Source of the DNA: Oscillospiraceae bacterium UBA3851
GTDB lineage: Bacteria > Bacillota > Clostridia > Oscillospirales > Oscillospiraceae
Assembly (NCBI GenBank): GCA_002392625.1
Contig: DGHJ01000022.1
Span: 1 to 5,420 of the forward strand
DNA: 5,420 nucleotides
Reading direction: 5' to 3'
Below, piece after piece: positions 4,894 to 5,420 of this stretch. Numbering within the stretch: the first letter of the stretch is position 1; the number at the start of each line of letters is the position of its first letter. The notes beneath the pieces were generated by a model. It worked only from the letters and a program-made list of their open reading frames with translations, was not told the DNA's origin and searched no databases. Made by a program: the position numbers and the translations under genes.

Positions 4894-5420
4894 ATGAATC
4901 GCAGATATCGTAAAACCGTCATCGCCGGCAACTGGAAGATGAACAAGACCGCCACCGAAACCCGGAAGTTCGCCGAGGAGCTGAAGACCGTGCTGCCCAA
5001 GGCCAAGTGGTGCGAGGTCGTGGTGTGTGTGCCGTCCGTGAACATCCAGACCGCCGTGAAAGCCTTCAAGGACCTGCGGGTATCCGTGGGCGCCCAGAAC
5101 CTGTTCTATGAGAAGTCCGGCGCCTACACCGGTGAGGTGTCCGCCGACATGCTGAAGGATCTGGGCGTGAAGTACGTCATCATCGGCCACAGCGAGCGGC
5201 GCCAGTACTTCGGCGAGACGGACGTGACCGTGAACAAGAAGGTCCACGCCGCCCTGGAGGCGGGCTTGCACCCCATCATCTGCGTGGGCGAGAGCCTGGA
5301 GCAGCGGGAGATGGGCATCACCATGGAGCTGGTGACCCTGCAGGTCAAGGCTGCTCTGTGCGGCGTCAGCGCCGAGAAGGTCCGCAAGTGCGTCATCGCC
5401 TATGAGCCCGTGTGGGCCAT
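4894..5420 (+). CDS. tpiA: Triosephosphate isomerase (5' part, cut by window edge)
   Basis: It interconverts dihydroxyacetone phosphate and glyceraldehyde 3-phosphate in glycolysis and gluconeogenesis; the family is a cytoplasmic TIM-barrel dimer. About 175 of an expected ~250 residues are in the window. Catalytic residues are all visible: Asn13 and Lys15 in AGNWKMNK, His99 in IIGHSERRQYFGE, and the base Glu171 in AYEPVWA, where the window ends. GAYTGEVS (76-83) and IICVGE are further family segments. ATG 4894 follows AGGAG (4881-4885) at 8 bases. A pure A/T tract of 21 bases (4857-4877) lies just before the ribosome binding site. There is no terminator between pgk and tpiA, so they are probably co-transcribed. 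Confidence 0.97.
   Translation, partial: MNRRYRKTVIAGNWKMNKTATETRKFAEELKTVLPKAKWCEVVVCVPSVNIQTAVKAFKDLRVSVGAQNLFYEKSGAYTGEVSADMLKDLGVKYVIIGHSERRQYFGETDVTVNKKVHAALEAGLHPIICVGESLEQREMGITMELVTLQVKAALCGVSAEKVRKCVIAYEPVWA

Noticed and set aside
3562..5271. Minus-strand open frame of 569 codons opposite pgk and tpiA
   Set aside because: It is antisense to two strongly conserved enzymes, is Gly/Ala/His/Gln-rich, and includes the AT-rich spacer translated as an unlikely Tyr/Leu stretch. It is a compositional shadow.

Overview
The window is ordinary chromosomal housekeeping sequence with two divergent gene clusters. The coding sequence is GC-rich, the spacers are AT-rich, and the ribosome binding sites are strong AGGAGG types. 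Gene order is of the Bacillota kind (glmU-prs-pth on one side, pgk-tpiA on the other). Together these suggest a GC-rich clostridial lineage such as the Oscillospiraceae/Ruminococcaceae; this is inferred from order, composition and protein style, not from a database match.

Minus-strand cluster (read right to left, 2781 to 50): a shortened GlmU-like N-acetyltransferase, ribose-phosphate pyrophosphokinase (prs) and peptidyl-tRNA hydrolase (pth). This matches the Bacillus subtilis order gcaD(glmU)-prs-ctc-pth, but without ctc. glmU has a clear extended -10 promoter. No terminator separates glmU from prs. A textbook intrinsic terminator follows prs, and a second extended -10 promoter for pth is built into the edge of that terminator.

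Central divergent spacer (2782-3048): non-coding and AT-rich. It holds the glmU promoter facing left and a sigma-A-type promoter for trmL facing right, the latter overlapped by a short palindrome.

Plus-strand cluster (3049 to beyond 5420): trmL (wobble-base tRNA 2'-O-methyltransferase), pgk (phosphoglycerate kinase) and the first two-thirds of tpiA (triosephosphate isomerase), cut by the window edge. pgk starts 24 bases after trmL stops, so the three are probably one operon. The two glycolytic enzymes catalyse nearby steps of lower glycolysis. No gap gene sits directly upstream of pgk; trmL occupies that place.

I see no mobile element, CRISPR array, RNA gene or defence system. The points most worth a second look are the GlmU that lacks most of its uridylyltransferase domain, the promoter embedded in the prs terminator, the 28-base duplicated translation start between trmL and pgk, and an insertion of about 25 residues in the N-domain of Pgk.
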